Counted from the stretch's first letter, positions 1 to 14,273 are shown. The stretch is 64,000 nucleotides of DNA from Erigeron canadensis (GCF_010389155.1 NC_057768.1:39969633-40033632); one strand, 5' to 3'. Numbers and translations: made by a program. The notes: generated by a model from the sequence alone, not told the origin.

Positions 1-1380
1 CTCAGGGCTAAACCTCTTGAATCCTATTAAAATCTTCCAATAACACAAACATGGAATCAATATCGACAGAGAAATACCCAAGAATGCACCAATAAACGCC
101 ATCACATACCCAAAGTATGGTACCACCAATGCCACGACGACAGTGGCAATCACCAGACATATTCGAATGACCCAACTCGTTACCTTGCTTTCAAGAAAAG
201 CTAATGTTTCTTCTACAGATGTTACAATCGGCGCAATGATTATTGCATATTTGGCTATTGGATTGACCAATGTTGTGTAGATTGCTATTTGTGAGGTAAT
301 CTTTTCTGTTGGAAGATTTAGTGTCACTTGTGATGTCAAGTGTTCCCCAAACATCATATAACCAATTATCGCCATCGTTCCATAGCTAATTGTGCTCAAA
401 GTAAAGCAAACAATTAGAACCTGCAGACAAAGTTTCATAAGTTTACTCAAATTTCTGGATCCGTCACTAGTACTGATTCATACATAATTAAGGGAGACTT
501 GACTTACATAAGGGAATTGGGACTTCCTTTTCATGGAATTGTAGAGAGTTGGAAAAACAGTATGACCACAATAACAAAAAGCAAACATACTAATAGAAGT
601 TGGCAACCCACTCCAATTCCAGAGTTGCCCTGTTTCATGGAATCCAATTCCATCAAAAGCACCACCCCAGAATACAGCCAACACAAGAACCACAGATGAA
701 ACAACCCCGAAAGCAGAAACATATGCCAAAACTCCCAAATTTCTTAACAAAGTTGTAGGAAATACCATAAGAGCAGTGAGCAAAACAAATCCTTTTTGGC
801 CTCCAATTTTCTTTCCAAAAATGTGAATGTCTTCCTTTGGAAACAACTTGGATAAAAGATTACCTTCCATGATTAGAAACTCAACTGCGGCCAAGAAAAG
901 CTCAAGGTACATAAACATCATGATGATTACTCTGCCTTTTCTACCAAATGCCAGTTGGCCAATATCCGGGTAGGACTTGATTCTTGCATCCGAATCCATG
1001 CATCTACGAAGAAGGATACCTGTGTAAAAACATAACAGAGCGATCGATAACAGTAATAGTAGGCATAACCAACCACCTTTCGAAAGCGCATATGGGACCG
1101 ACAGTATCCCCACACCTGATCATCATCATCATCAAACACACAAACAATGTAAGTTACATTACAAGAGACCATATATATATATACTTATAATTTTCATCGA
1201 GTTCGTTCATGCATAGAGTATTAATGATAAATCTTGCAATTAATATGGTAATTTTTAATTACCCGATAAAGTATTGACAGCATTGAAGCAAGTTCTTAAG
1301 AAGGTGGTGCCTTTGGTGGTTGATGGTTGTTGATGCTGTGATATTGATACCTGCTGGTTTTGGCTCTCCATTCTCTCCAT
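1..1380 (-). CDS. AVT1-like vacuolar amino acid transporter, 5' part (copy A, runs off window)
   Basis: Three exons read on the minus strand: exon 1 1263-1380, exon 2 508-1115, exon 3 420 to beyond position 1. All junctions are GT-AG and the frame stays open. Exon 1 encodes a polar N-terminus ending in the TCFNAVNTLSG segment; exon 2 continues with VGILSVPYALSKGGW and five or so hydrophobic membrane segments; exon 3 has GYMMFG and the ITSQIAIYTTLVNP stretch. This order is that of the AAAP/AVT1 family of tonoplast amino acid/proton antiporters, about 11 membrane segments. Exon 2 is 608 nt, exactly as in the second copy at 16235-18331, so the two are a tandem pair. About 34 C-terminal codons are missing past the window edge. 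The start is set at the ATG at 1380; an in-frame ATG also exists at 1392. Family assignment is firm; substrate is inferred. Confidence 0.9.
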
Positions 1381-2261
1381 ATATATATACATTCAATTGG
1401 ATTGCACTGGGCATATATAGACTCAAATTAACAGCATTGACAAATGGCAATTAGCTGGTAAACTAAATTAAAGGCCATGTTAGTTATAGCATTCAAAATT
1501 TTATATTATATTATAGCATTCAATTTTGTAATTAATACCTTAGTATAATTAATGTTTTATTTTTTGTAACACTCACTCGGTATTCAACGTCGGAATATAA
1601 GACAACGCGAGTTCGTTGCTGACCATGATCCGTTACACGCCTTAATATAATAAATGTTTTGATTTTTTCAACAGTTAATCGATATATATTCGATATCAGA
1701 AACATACACCTCATAGTATAATGGTGCAGTTCTATACATACCCAACATAACGTGCAAAGAATACCAACGACATCAGAAAATTGAAAAACAGAAACGTACA
1801 CCTCATTGTATAATGGTGCAATTTTGCATGTACTCAACATAACGTCCGTGCAAAGAATACCAATGACGTCGGAAAATTGAAAAACAATCACTTTAACGTA
1901 AGTTTATATCTTCGGTTTTTTAGAATATTCATAAGAACTTGTAATCAACCTAAAAAATGATTAATACCTTTAACGTAAGTTTATATCTTCGGAAAATTGA
2001 AAAACAATTAATACCTTACAGTATAGTAGGAAGCCAAAAATTGAAAATTCATAAGAACTTGTAATCAACCTAAAAAACGGGTAAGTGGAATGTAGATACT
2101 AGACTAAACATGCAAATCATACCCAACCCATGAATGGACAATCGTTAAAAAGAGCTTAAATCAAACCCAACCTACGTTTAAATAATCTCCTAATTGGTAT
2201 ATGGTAGCTAGTTTCCCTTCTAGACATTAATCCAACTCAAACTCAACAAAAACAATACTCG

Positions 2262-2292
<31 letters not shown>

Positions 2293-3577
2293 TACTGTAG
2301 TATTTAATTGTAAGTTTTTGATTCGGAACAATCTAAACCCATCCACATTGTTGGCTTTACCAAATTTGTTACGCCAACATCGTGGCCTAGAATTTCTAAA
2401 ACCGATGAATGGCTGCAAAAGTAGTTAATATAAAACTTTTGAAAATTGAAACATTCTAAGATTAAACAAAGGTATACATATTCTAAGATTAGTAAAGAGA
2501 ATTAGTGAAATCCACGTGTCATATTCTTAAGGTTTTAAGTTGATTTTTAGATATATGAGTTAGGCTGATTAATCATTTTCCATTACGATGTAAGTTGCTA
2601 TATATATATATATATATAAAGTCATAAAACAACGTTAACAACTTCTTACAAGTAACTAAATCAATTTTTCATAATCAAAAGTTGACAGAATAACTCAATA
2701 AAGGTACCTTTTTTGCCGTTAATTAAAAAAAATAAATAAAGGTACCCTTTCGATATATACAAATATAACAAAATTTACTATTTTATTTGTGTTATTTTCT
2801 CTAAGATTTCTTTGAAACAAAACTACGAGTATTAATTTGTAACAACTGTCATTCTTGGTCTTCCAGGTTCAACTTAGACATGCATCTTATATTTTGTACG
2901 AGAGGATCGATAGTATTTGGCCTTAGCCTGCTTAGGCCACTCGTAGTAAGCCATGGATGAGCACATCCATGGCCTCTTCCATGTCGTTGATTTAGGACCT
3001 TAATGCCACCGAGTAGTTCGTGCTCGTCGGTTTTAAGCAGAGGGTGGACGAGAGAAGTGGGGCCGGGGGTACCGTGGGTTTTGTTTAATAAAAAAAACAT
3101 TTTTTCCCCATGTTTTAATACATGTAAATATATAGAATTTGGGCAAATGATCAAAACATAAGTTGTACCGTACTCTACTCTCACATCTCTTCTCTATTTT
3201 TCTTCATGTGATCAATTAAACAAAAATCTCCAGGTTGTAATTTAATTTGTAATGTAATGTTTATTTTAATAAATGTAATGATTTGTTTTTAATAGTATAA
3301 TATTTTAGTTTTATAAAAATAATAGTTTTATTAATATTTGGGTTAAAATAAAATAGAATAAAAAAAAAGTTTAGGAAGAAACAAGGAAGAGGTCTTAATG
3401 CTATAGATAGTTCTTAAATTGAAATAAGCTGACGCCTAGACTACTTTATGTCTTAGAAATGTCCAACAAAATTTCACATATTTTATATACATGTAAAATA
3501 CAATATTAAAAAAAAAACTTTCAAAAAAAATTAATGTATACATGCCATTCAAAGCAAATCCTTTTTTAGATACCTAA
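1381..3577. other. Intergenic, AT-rich, with local duplications and microsatellites
   Basis: No gene seen. About 1697-1788 and 1789-1886 are two imperfect tandem copies of a unit near 95 bp sharing ACACCTCAT and GCAAAGAATACCAA. A second partial duplication spans about 1888-2080, with GTAAGTTTATATCTTCGG and CATAAGAACTTGTAATC each twice. TA microsatellites lie at 2263-2289 and 2600-2618. Positions 2971-3394 begin GGCCTCTTCC and end GGAAGAGGTC, resembling the Harbinger-type termini at 15241 and 63289, but no target duplication is seen, so this is only a possible decayed element. Confidence 0.5.
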
Positions 3578-3831
3578 GGGTGCATTTAGTTGGTGAAAAC
3601 ACTTTGTGTTTTTCACTTTTGTTTTCCAAGAAAACATGAAAAACAGAAAATGCGTTCAAATCATAGTTTTTCCAAAAAAGTTTTTTATGAAAATAGAAAA
3701 CATTGTTTTCCACTTTTTTTATGGAAAATTAAAAAACAATTTCATTTGTTTTCTAAAGATTGAAAACTCATTTCATTTCCTAAAATTTGAAAATCGAAAA
3801 CTTGAAAACATTTCGACAACTAAACGAACCC
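3578..3831. mobile_element. PIF/Harbinger (Tourist-like) MITE, 254 bp
   Basis: The left end GGGTGCATTTAGTTG and the reverse complement of the right end GGGTTCGTTTAGTTG form a 15-bp terminal inverted repeat with two mismatches. TAA stands on both sides (3575-3577 and 3832-3834), the 3-bp target duplication typical of PIF/Harbinger. The interior is made of short alternating runs of the GAAAAC / GTTTTC kind that can fold back. No coding capacity. Confidence 0.85.
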
Positions 3832-3834
3832 TAA

Positions 3835-6325
3835 ATTAACATGCGCTCCCTTTTCCCGAAACCAACCATATTACATGCAAATACCATAACTATGAGATTT
3901 CATTTTCAAGACTCCAAACCCCACGCTCTGATTTAAATCTGACAACCTGGTCAGAGTCACTGAAAGTCAACATCATATAGGAGTTTCTTTTAGTCAAAGA
4001 AAGTGTTTGGCTTAGCTTATATATTGGCTTGTACATATTAGTTTATATCTTTTCATTTATAAGCTTAGAAGCCATTATGTAGTATTTGGCCTAGCTTATA
4101 TTCTACAAGTTCAAGCATAAGCTTTTTTAAGTGTTTGTGTTAGCTTTTTTTTAATTTAACTTTTGTTAGCAAAATGATAAAAAAAAAGGACATAGTTATA
4201 TATTATCACATACATAAATAATATTAACCTGAATATGAATTGCTTGAAAATAGAAACAAAAAGTGAAAAATACAAGCCTAAAAGCAAAATGTCAAGCATT
4301 AAAACATAATTGACAAAGCCTAAAAACAGAAATTATTATTTACGCATTATAAATTTTAAAAACTTCATCCATTATAAATCATTTATTACTTTCGATTTCA
4401 TTCTGTTTTATCATAATAATATTAGTTAATAAATGCATGGAGTTCATGAATATATATGTTCAATATCCCAAAAACAACACCATGAATAGTTTTATATATA
4501 TACAAATAGTTATATATATATATATATATATATCTACACTTGAATACGAATAAGGAAATACTTGATAATATTTTAGACTTTTAGTACACTACAAATGATG
4601 AAAAGATGAGTTGTTGAAGAATAGGGATAGATGTTGCAGATTTTGTACAAAGAAGATAAAGGCATATATGAGTGGTTTTGTGAAAGAAAAAAAAAGGTAT
4701 ATGTGTCTTTTGAAGTTCTCACAAGAAAAAAGCTATTGGCTTTTATTATAAAACCATTGTTGAATTGGTTTTTGTAAAATGGCTTATATAAGCCCAAAAC
4801 CATAAGCTAAACTAAATTGGCTTATGTAGTCGAAAAGAAAAGCTAAAAAACCAAAAGCCATCTAAAATAAGCTACCCTCCAAAAAAAAAAGTGTATATGT
4901 CAATTAAACATATAACGAATTAAAAAGTGGATATACACATGTTAACGAACTTAAAGACGTAATGAAATTTCAAAAGACATAGGTTATATAACGTATAGGG
5001 CTATTCATGGTAAGACTTAATTGACGTGTTAAACATTTTCTTTTTTTTCTTGCTTATGTTCTCTTTGATCTCTTGGGCGTACTTGTGATCTATATCGTAC
5101 TATATATTACAAGGTGAGTTTATATTGTGCCTTCGTTTTGGGGGTGTCTGGCCTAGCGTTTTTGTTTAGCTTATGTTTATTAGCTTATTGCTTGTTTTCT
5201 ATAAGCTTATAAGCTATTATTAAGTGTTTGGCCTAGCTTATATTCTATAAGACCTATCACTACGTTTTCTTTCTTTTGTACTTAGGTAATGTACTTTTAA
5301 TATGATCTTTTGTACCGAGAATGTTACTCGATGAACAATTTATAACTCTTTTGTACAATATTGACATGTTATGTTTTATGCAATGTATACTACTATCGTC
5401 TTTCTGCTTTAGCGGGTGTCATATACATGATCAAACATTTATAACCAATAATATTAAACATTCTCAAATTTTTCATGCATGTTTTTTTTTTTTTTTTTTT
5501 TATCAATATAACCACCATCAAGATTGCCTAATAGTCAGACATATTGATGATCTATAAAACATCTCAAGTTTGGTCTGATTAAAGGCTTTTAAACAATCAT
5601 GGAAATACACGTACACTTGAATAGTTGAATGAAAAACTCGTCTGATATATTAGTATATAACCACAAACTTTCTCCGTTCTCTTTATAGTATGTATGGTAA
5701 TCTGAAATACTATGTAATCTGCAATAACTTAATTAGAAACTACGGCGAGCCCAGCGAACGGAAACTAAAAGATCCTTTATTTTTACCTGACATGTATATT
5801 TTAGCAATGACTTTCACTTACCTACAGCCAATTCTTAAGTTTGAAATTAATCAGATCTACTAAAAGTATAACTGCTTATCAAGGCCCTATGTGAGTTTGT
5901 CATATGTAGTAAAACATAAAAGTAGGAAGTTTCGGCTGTTACACATTAAAATATTACATGGTTCTGCTTGCTGCATCTCTTTGATAGAGTTAATACAGAA
6001 CAAGTTTAGGGAATCCTGGGATCTCATGATTGTACTACTATACCGGGCGAAAGGGGGAATGAGCTTTTTCTAGCTACGTTTTCCTTGTATTAACCAAAAA
6101 AAATCAATTGTTAAATTAGGATAATACAAGCACATGCACATATTTTTTCCTTCCAGAAAAGGCAACCTAACTACTAGGCTCCCGCACAAACATAACAAAA
6201 CTAACCTCTTTACTTTATGTGCATGAAATCACCTCATTGCGAACCCTATGATACATAAAAACTAAACTCCAATGCTCTCCGTCACTCTGCTGCCCATAAA
6301 TATGCTTACCAGAGAGACCATGCAA
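3835..6325. other. Intergenic, no gene seen
   Basis: AT-rich sequence with repeated fragments carrying TTGGCCTAGCTTATATTCTA (about 4087 and 5228), indicating a dispersed repeat related to the one near 4000-4870. TA microsatellite at 4511-4533 and a T-run at 5483-5501. No reading frame here looks like a known protein. The last few hundred bases would hold the 3' UTR of the EPL1-like gene. Confidence 0.45.
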
Positions 6326-9300
6326 TTAATGGTGTGTAGAGGATCGTGGTTTAGGAGGCATATATAGTGAATCACCACAACCTATTGGGGTATGCATCAG
6401 TGGATTCCACCTATCGAATATTATTCTTCCACCTCTACCAATCCTACCACGATAATTATGACTACGTGGTGATGGGATTGAAGAATCGACTGGTGGTACT
6501 ATCCCAGCTGCTGCCAATTTTTCCGGCACCAGAGGTTTTGTGAATAGCAATACTGGTTCAAGTGGATCCTGCAAATATTCCAAAGTTAGCCAAATATACA
6601 ACTATATTTTTCCTAAAAAACAAAACATGCGTTTAGAGAATAAGAGGTCAGCAAGGACGACTAGGCAACTTAATCGTATCATAACTCTTGAGATTAAAAA
6701 ATAAAATACACCAGCGAAAATTCATGCAATATAAGGAAGATCCCAAGGGCCAGTGTTCTCATATTGTGCAACTATTATTATGTATGATTATAGATCCTAA
6801 TACTAGGGTACATTCAATTGGTCATATCAAATAGAAAAAGAGGTAATACTGTGAGATGTACCAATTTATGGAGCCATGTAGATGGGACGGGTTCGCGTCT
6901 GATCTCTTGCTTCATAAATCCACCAGAAGGCAATACCAATCTTGAGTCGACTAAGCCATGAGACTGGAAACGTACACGGTTGTGTGGAAAGTCATCTGAC
7001 TCTAAAAACTCATCCTCACTCGAAACAAATTTGGACTGAAAGGATGGTATTTCAGGCAGAGCTAAGCTTTCTTCAAGAAGATCTGTTTGATTCTGAGACC
7101 CAAAATTGTATTGTATCATTAATCAATAAATACAAATGTAGTAGTAATTTTGGCCAAAAAGATCAGAAACGAGTCAAAATTAAAGAAAAGAACCACATCA
7201 TATAAATAACAGCTACGATAGCTGGCGTTGGGAATTATAATACATAGAAAAGTAATAACAAGAGAAGTATATAGATTCATGCAAATAACCATAAATTTAG
7301 ATAAGAAGACTTTATATAGAGAGAGAACAATATAACTATAATCACAAACAAATCTAATTTTATAAGCATTTGTAATTTGTTTATTCAAATGGCGACATTA
7401 TATGCCATTTATTAAACTATGGCTTTGAATAATTGAGATCAACCACGGTCTGGTTGTTTGCACAAAAATGATATGAGAATGAGCAACATTAACTTACTTT
7501 GTATTTCATTTGTATCCTTTGAAGGGTAACTTCACTCTCCATGACATTTCTCTTCTTCTCTTCTCTCTGTACCATGCAATTTTTATCCAGTGAGTGCCAA
7601 ATACTATCAGAAGAAAATGAACTGAAAGAAGTCTTAGAGAAAGTGAAGACATGCAAACCTTGATTAAAGCCTCTAGTAAATTTTTGGCTTGGTCGAGGTT
7701 GCGCCTCACCTATCAAAAATATAAACATGCAATACATTAGATGGAAAGAACAAAATCCTACACTGAAAGTACACAGTTGATCAGATATAACATTGTATTC
7801 GAAAGAATGGAGAAGCTTGCCTGTCGAAGCTTCTCAAATGATTGCACATTGTTTTCTCGTCTTTGCATCTGAAAAATTGTAAAGCAGTCGATTATAGACA
7901 TATTTTATCAGATATTAAGTCTAAGAGGTCAAGTCAACTTTCAGCACTATCGACGTTAAAAAGAAATTAAGTGGAGGATTAAGAGAAAGCAGAAGCGATT
8001 CAGTTAACTATATTGTACAACTTTAGATTTTCTAAACATATAAGAAGTAATTTTGATATTACACATCATACGGCAACTTTTCACATTTTTTTTTTCTCGT
8101 TAATGCAACCAGTCAGAAAAACATACACCCCAAGTACAGTTATAACTAATATAATATTGCTGAATTAAACGGGGAGGGACGGTTAATCTTGGCCGGTCTA
8201 TTGAGCATCCCTAGCTAATCAGAGTAGTGAACCCACTTAATACCTAGGAGTCCACTTAGAACCCAATGCAGTGTTTTTAATACCATGTAATTCCTAGTAA
8301 CAAGGATTAAAGACACTTAAATCAGCAGCAGGGGTGGGTCTAAATAGCAATTCAGGAACTTACTCTTCTTGTATGAAGTCTATGAGCCTTCTCCCGTGGC
8401 CTAAATACATTGTACGGATTGGTGTCAGTAACTGGAGGAGGCGGCTGTAATACCAAACAAGAAAGACATTAACATTCACATAGAGGGAAGGGGTACCCCG
8501 AAGACTGATTATTCTGAGGAATTGTGCTTAATGTGTAACATTTTTTTAGAAAGCAGAAACAAAATTTGTCCTTGGCTGTAAATATTAAAATAAACATGAA
8601 AGAGAACGAACCTGCAAGCGCCGCAGAATAGGTTTTAGATATCGGTCCCGCTGATAAAATAAAATTTTGAAAGCACACATCATTATGTGTAAGATTAAAG
8701 TTCATTATGAGAGTATAAGACCAATATCATTCACTGAAAAATTTTAAAAAGAAAATCTCTAGCAGCCAACTAATTGGCCTACAGGTACAAACTACAAAGT
8801 GGCATATAACTTTTGAAACTAGCAAAGAGCTTAAGTCCTAAAGAAAGCTCGGTATCTTGCAATGCACCATGATATTGTAAGTTAAAGTGACATACCTTTT
8901 CTTTCCAGTATCTGTAAATTGACTGGAAAACTCCATATTGTATAGAAAGAGCTTGAAGCGCCTACCAAATAAGTAAAATAAGAAATTAGTACCCTACAGG
9001 TTTATATAAATAAAATTTAAACAAGTGTATAATGATATTATCATATGTATTCCTGTGCTGATCCAATGACATTTTTTTTCTGAAAACATCCTAGTGGGGA
9101 AGACTTTGAGGAACTATGAGTTACAACAAAATTATGTATGTAAAGGGTAACATAAAGCATGGTCATTTAGAAGTGAAAGTGAAGCCACCAACATGAAGTT
9201 GATAATATTTCTTTAAGACTAAGTGACTAACCACCTTCAATTATAATAAGACCATAAATTTAAGAGAAACGTCACTAAGTTGAATCATCAGTTCCTACCT

Positions 9301-11439
9301 CGACTGCAGCATCAAATGTCAAAAGTACAGGTATAGGTGACCCAAGTGTAGGAGTTATAACACCTGCTCTTTCCCGGGCCTTATGATCCAATACCTCCAG
9401 TTTAAATAAAATAGCTTCAAATCTGAACCAGTCATAGAACTCAACATGAGAATACAACTCTTAACTTTAGCATGTGTGGGACTAAAAGGACTTACTTTTC
9501 ATCTGACAGGATCATTCTTTCTTTGTTGAATTCTTCAAGCCAGTCTTCATCTTCATTATCAAGATCATACTCAACAAATTCTCCGATCTCAGCTCGTGCT
9601 GCAAAGGTTTCTGATACTATTAACAACATAGATCAATTGATATTACTCTATTAGAAAGTAAGTGTTCAGTAGTCCACACACCTCCCCTTGCGCGTAGATA
9701 AGATGCTGGCTGATTGAAAGTGGGAGAATAATCTCTTTCATATGTATCCACAATAACATACTCGGGTGTAGGTATTTCAGAAACAGTTCTCTTACTAGGG
9801 ACTTGGTGTACCTAAAGATCAAAATAAACACAATTACTCAGCAAGATATCAAAAAGATTTTCATCAGTTCAGCTAATCTTATATCTGCTCCTTGTATAAG
9901 CCAGTAAACATGGTACTTTTCGCACAATGTGTAAAGCCTGAAGAAGCACAGTAAGTTTACAGTTCCATTTTCATTATGGTTCTTTCATGCTTTTGAACAT
10001 ACTATTAAAGTTTAAAAAGTCAACATATATCTAATTTGTGTATATATTACAATTTCATTGTAGATTTCCCTCTTTATGAACAACTGAGCTGTTGTGAGAA
10101 GCAAGAGATGTCGTGAATGGTGGAAGGTCACATATAATTTACCAGGAAGAAGCAGTTCCGGTTTTACAGCATAATAGAGTATTAACAAATACATAGAACT
10201 TATCAGTATAAAGAACCAGCTAATGTTTTCTATCCTAGTTTGTCGCCCAAAGAACACCTGATATGACCCTAATCATTTACTTCCAATTCAAATATGTCAG
10301 TTATAGCTTTTGGAGATTGGCAAAATACACATCAAACACTATTCACCATGCTCGCTATAGACATGGAACCATCATAACCATTGCAAATTTGCAACGAAGT
10401 AGAGGGCATATGATGTACCCTGGCCTTTTTTATCATTCCCTGCAATTTCTTTTCCCAATAAATGGCTAAAAGCAGCTAGAAGGGTCGCTATCTTATCAAC
10501 CAGCCTGCAAGATGAGATGTTTAAGGGATGAAAATCCACTTGTCTTGAAGCATATATTTCATATGTACACATGATGTTGCCTCTTCAATACACGCTTTAC
10601 AAAATTAAAAAACTGCATGCCTAGGAACCATATAGAAATATGACTACTTTTATCAGCGAGGTGGTGCCTATTGGTAACCTCCTAATAGACAAATGATTTT
10701 CCCATGAAGCCTCAAATTAGCAAAAGTGAACAAAAGAGGATTCATGTAGAATGCCATGTAGTATGAGCAAGGCTAGTGGGATAGAGTTCCCTCCATAAAC
10801 CCTAAACTTAAACACTCAAAACTGCTATTTCATCAAACATCATTTCCGCCTCTCCTTCCTTGGCCAGAACTAGAGGGTACCAAGAAGTCAAGAACCTAGT
10901 TTAAGCTAGTCATCTGGTAACAAACTTCTCTTGATCCTAAAGTTAGTAAAAACCAAGTAGGATCACCAATCCATGCCAATAATCACAGTGATTGACTCAA
11001 TGATGACTAATTGATCTATAAATTAAGTAATTTTCAATCAACTTTACTTCTCTAATTTAGACCCAGCTTGATAGAGATACTGAAAAGATAATAATCATAC
11101 AAAAAAATGAACTATTCAGTGATAGGAGTACTCAACAAATGTAGTTATTACTGAAAAAAGTTTGATCAATGACATCGAATACTAACCAGACCAACATTTG
11201 CACCAGAGTATTGCCAACATATGAACACACTGAAACTCATATAAATAAAAAGACAATTTAGAAAATAAAAAAAAATCAAGCAGAACCTGAGTATCATTAT
11301 CAGCTTCGGAAACAAGGCGGAGCATCTGTGTACGAGTAGATGTTGGGGTATCATCATCTTCAAAATCTTTTATAGATTTTAGAATAGGAAGCTTCTTGTG
11401 AATGTCTAAGGGCCGTGGTCTAAAGGATAGTCTGCTCAT
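6326..11439 (-). CDS. EPL1: Enhancer of polycomb-like protein (EPL1, NuA4 HAT complex subunit)
   Basis: Twelve exons were placed by reading splice sites: 11287-11439, 9682-9811, 9496-9598, 9299-9422, 8896-8961, 8612-8650, 8364-8444, 7821-7868, 7659-7709, 7498-7566, 6862-7092, 6326-6568. They sum to 1338 nt, 445 aa, with phases that all agree. The start MSRLSFRPRPLDIHKKLPI is the signature N-terminus of plant enhancer-of-polycomb proteins. Later exons carry VEYDLDNEDEDWLEEFN and NVFRPREKAHRLHTRR, typical of the EPL1 domain. The protein is a scaffold of the NuA4-type histone H4/H2A acetyltransferase complex in the nucleus (family knowledge). Eleven introns, with one GC-AG site at 7815-7820 after the exon ending in KLRQ. 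The paralogue number cannot be told from one locus. Confidence 0.93.
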
Positions 11440-13210
11440 ATCAGCAACTCATCTCCAACTCTGCTCGCCTCACTACAAACAATCAAAAATACACATTACA
11501 CTTATGTTAAATAGTAACAAATTCTTTGTTCTGAAATAGTATGCATTGATTAATAACATCAAATAGTTTGCATACAGCAGTGGTTTGACCACCATGAAAC
11601 TACGATATTACTTGAATAGGTTGAAACTTTATCAAATATATGTTTTATTGATTCACCGTCCAACATTTCAGAAGACCGTGTGAATCTAATGTCTATATCA
11701 TATATACGAACCATCAAACGTATAAAGAGCTGAAGACATCAACAGGTGATAAATTATACAAAACAACAATACCCAATTAAGTCAAAGCAGGGTATGGGAG
11801 AGGTGGGAGGTAGACAGTCATAAATTATATGACTTTACCGATAATTTTTTAGTAAGCTATAAAAAAATCATAGAACTTTAATAGACACTATAAACAGAAC
11901 AATGTTTAATCTCTTTTACTTGTAAAAAAATCAAAGGTGAGTTTTAAATTAAAAAGGTAAACATGATATATTAGCTTTGTAATTACAAAGGATATCGCAT
12001 TCTTTATATCAGTTTTTGCTTTAACTACAATTACTAATAACATAATTTGGAAACAGAGCAAGCTGCTCAAAACAGATATATAAGGTCATTTCAGTTATTA
12101 ATTTCAGTCCATCTTGTGTCTAGACTTTAAGAACAATGTGTATATGAAATTAAGTGTACCATATTAAAAAGACATGGACTTTTGCAGCATATAGATTCTT
12201 TATTACTATTACAATGCTGCTAGTGTCATATTGCATTGTAACCGACTAATGAAAAGATCCATGTAACCATTACTTAATTAAAGAAATGGCACTTTGAGAC
12301 TGCCGAGACTTTATGGGCATACTGTACACCCCTCAACTATTCAACCTGTTACGAGACCAATCTGTATATGCGAATAAAAACTTCTACATTGTAACACGGG
12401 AAGAAAAAAAAGAAGCAGGTACTGTTCCGCGGCATGTAAATTCTGTATTACAGTTACAATGCAGCTAGTATCGTGTTGCATTGTCATTGACTAATACACA
12501 AATAACATGCTACTATTGCTTACCGAATAGAACGGCACTTTGAAAAACCAAAACTTTATGGTCATTACTATCAACCCCACAAACTATTTGATATGAAATA
12601 AGAATGTATCAGTGAAGGTCAAATGAAAAAGAAAAAAAAAAAAGTTCCGTTTATGGTTTCATGGAAGACAAAAAGATTTCCACTAGTACTGGTAGCACTT
12701 TCAACCTAGTGGACATTCATGATCCACATTCTAACTACAGATTTTCAAAATGTGGTTATCATGAAGAGTTGGTAAGACCGTTCCGTTCGTCATTTTAGTC
12801 GTTGGTAATGTGTTCGAAAAAAGGCATAATTTTTTTTCTCTCATTTTGTTGTGATCGTAACTTGTTCTGGCTACCCGAAATGCAAAAATATTGCAAATGT
12901 GATAAACCAAAATTTTATAAATTTATTAACAATTGTTATTAATATTATATCTATATAACTGAAGAAACACAGGCATTAACAGAATCATATATACAGTAAT
13001 GATTTCAAATTTGAAGCAAATAGATAAATCAATATAGCATTTTTTTTTATTTTTTTGTAAATAATGCTATTAATTGAAAAAGAAGTAAAATGAATTACCC
13101 GTGGAGAAATAAAAAATGATTAACAATATTGAAAGATAGACGCCGGAGGTGGGTAGTCGGATATCGGAAGCCGGAATCTGCTCTGTTCAGCTGCGAATAT
13201 GGGTTAGGGT
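11440..13210 (-). promoter_or_regulatory. Probable 5' UTR intron and upstream region of the EPL1-like gene
   Basis: On the minus strand an acceptor (TTTGTAG) lies about 40 nt before the start codon, near 11475. A donor reading CACGG|GTAATTC lies near 13137. Between about 13138 and 13210 the sequence turns GC-richer and contains CTCCGGCG-type motifs, as expected for a first non-coding exon. This predicts a 5' UTR intron of about 1.66 kb. The intron holds a tandem duplication (about 12180-12360 and 12425-12600, sharing TTACAATGC and GGCACTTTGA). It is an inference from splice signals only. Confidence 0.45.
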
Positions 13211-14273
13211 TACGTATACCGATTTTAAAATTAAAAATTGAGCCCGATTTGGATGCAGATAATCCGGGTCAAATATAGCGTAAACTGTTCTTTCGGGTTC
13301 GGGTGACACCAAAATTTTAAATCTTTTCAAATGTCAAAAAAAGTCATGTAAAAAAAGTTAATTACACAGATGGTCCTTCTGGTTTGCTTGAAATTTAATG
13401 GTTGGTCACTAAGTTTAAAAAACTACTTTTTCGGATTGTTGGTCGATCGAACTGTTTGCAAAATCCTTCATCGTTTGTTGGTCCCTTCTTCTCACATACG
13501 CTAATTAGGTACCACCGTGGCACCGTACGGTAAGTAACATGAGGGCATTTTTGTACATGCACAACTCGACCGACAAATTTAGATCACTAACAAGGCTTAC
13601 CTGCAAACTAGAACATAATATGAATGAAAAAACTCAACCAATTACGCTTGTCGTGACAAAGGAAAAATCCCCAGCCACAGGCCGAGCCACCAATGGTTTT
13701 TTTTTCGTGGTGTTTTTGTTATGATCTCAAACAAGCCTTGAGAAAACACTAACACAAAGTAATCTTTACTTTTATACAACCAAATATAAGCCACACCAAT
13801 ACAAAATGTTCTTTATAGAGCTTTTAAAAAAAAGTTCTCTACTATTATTATTAAATATACACCGATTGGGAAGAGTATGTCTTACTGTATTTATATTGAA
13901 ATTAACTATTTAAAAAAACACAAAAATATACAATCGATTTATTGTGAAGGTGGTATAATACAATAATCCTAATTTTTTTCTTTTTCTCCCGTCTTCCCTT
14001 TAATCGGTTTTGCAATAAAGATATATTGTATTTTTGCATAGATAAATAGTAAAGGAAGCATATTAAATTTAAAAGTATGAATGCAAATTAGCATGTGGAC
14101 ATGATTTTGGTCGTCTGCTAACGTAACACTAGGTTTTTTGAAAAAAAGGAAGTGAAAAGAAATGAGATAAAGTGGATGAAAATTTTAAACAAATCTAGTT
14201 CAAAAACAATCATCTCATTTTTGGGATAATTTGAAAAGAAATAAGTTAAATTCTTTCTTTTGCCACTCATGTA
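13211..14273. other. Intergenic, no gene seen
   Basis: AT-rich sequence upstream of the EPL1-like gene. No protein-like frame and no clear element ends were found. Confidence 0.4.

Noticed and set aside
2971..3394. Third Harbinger-type MITE (GGCCTCTTCC / GGAAGAGGTC)
   Set aside because: Ten-base ends match but no TAA/TTA on both sides; left as a possibility in the intergenic note.
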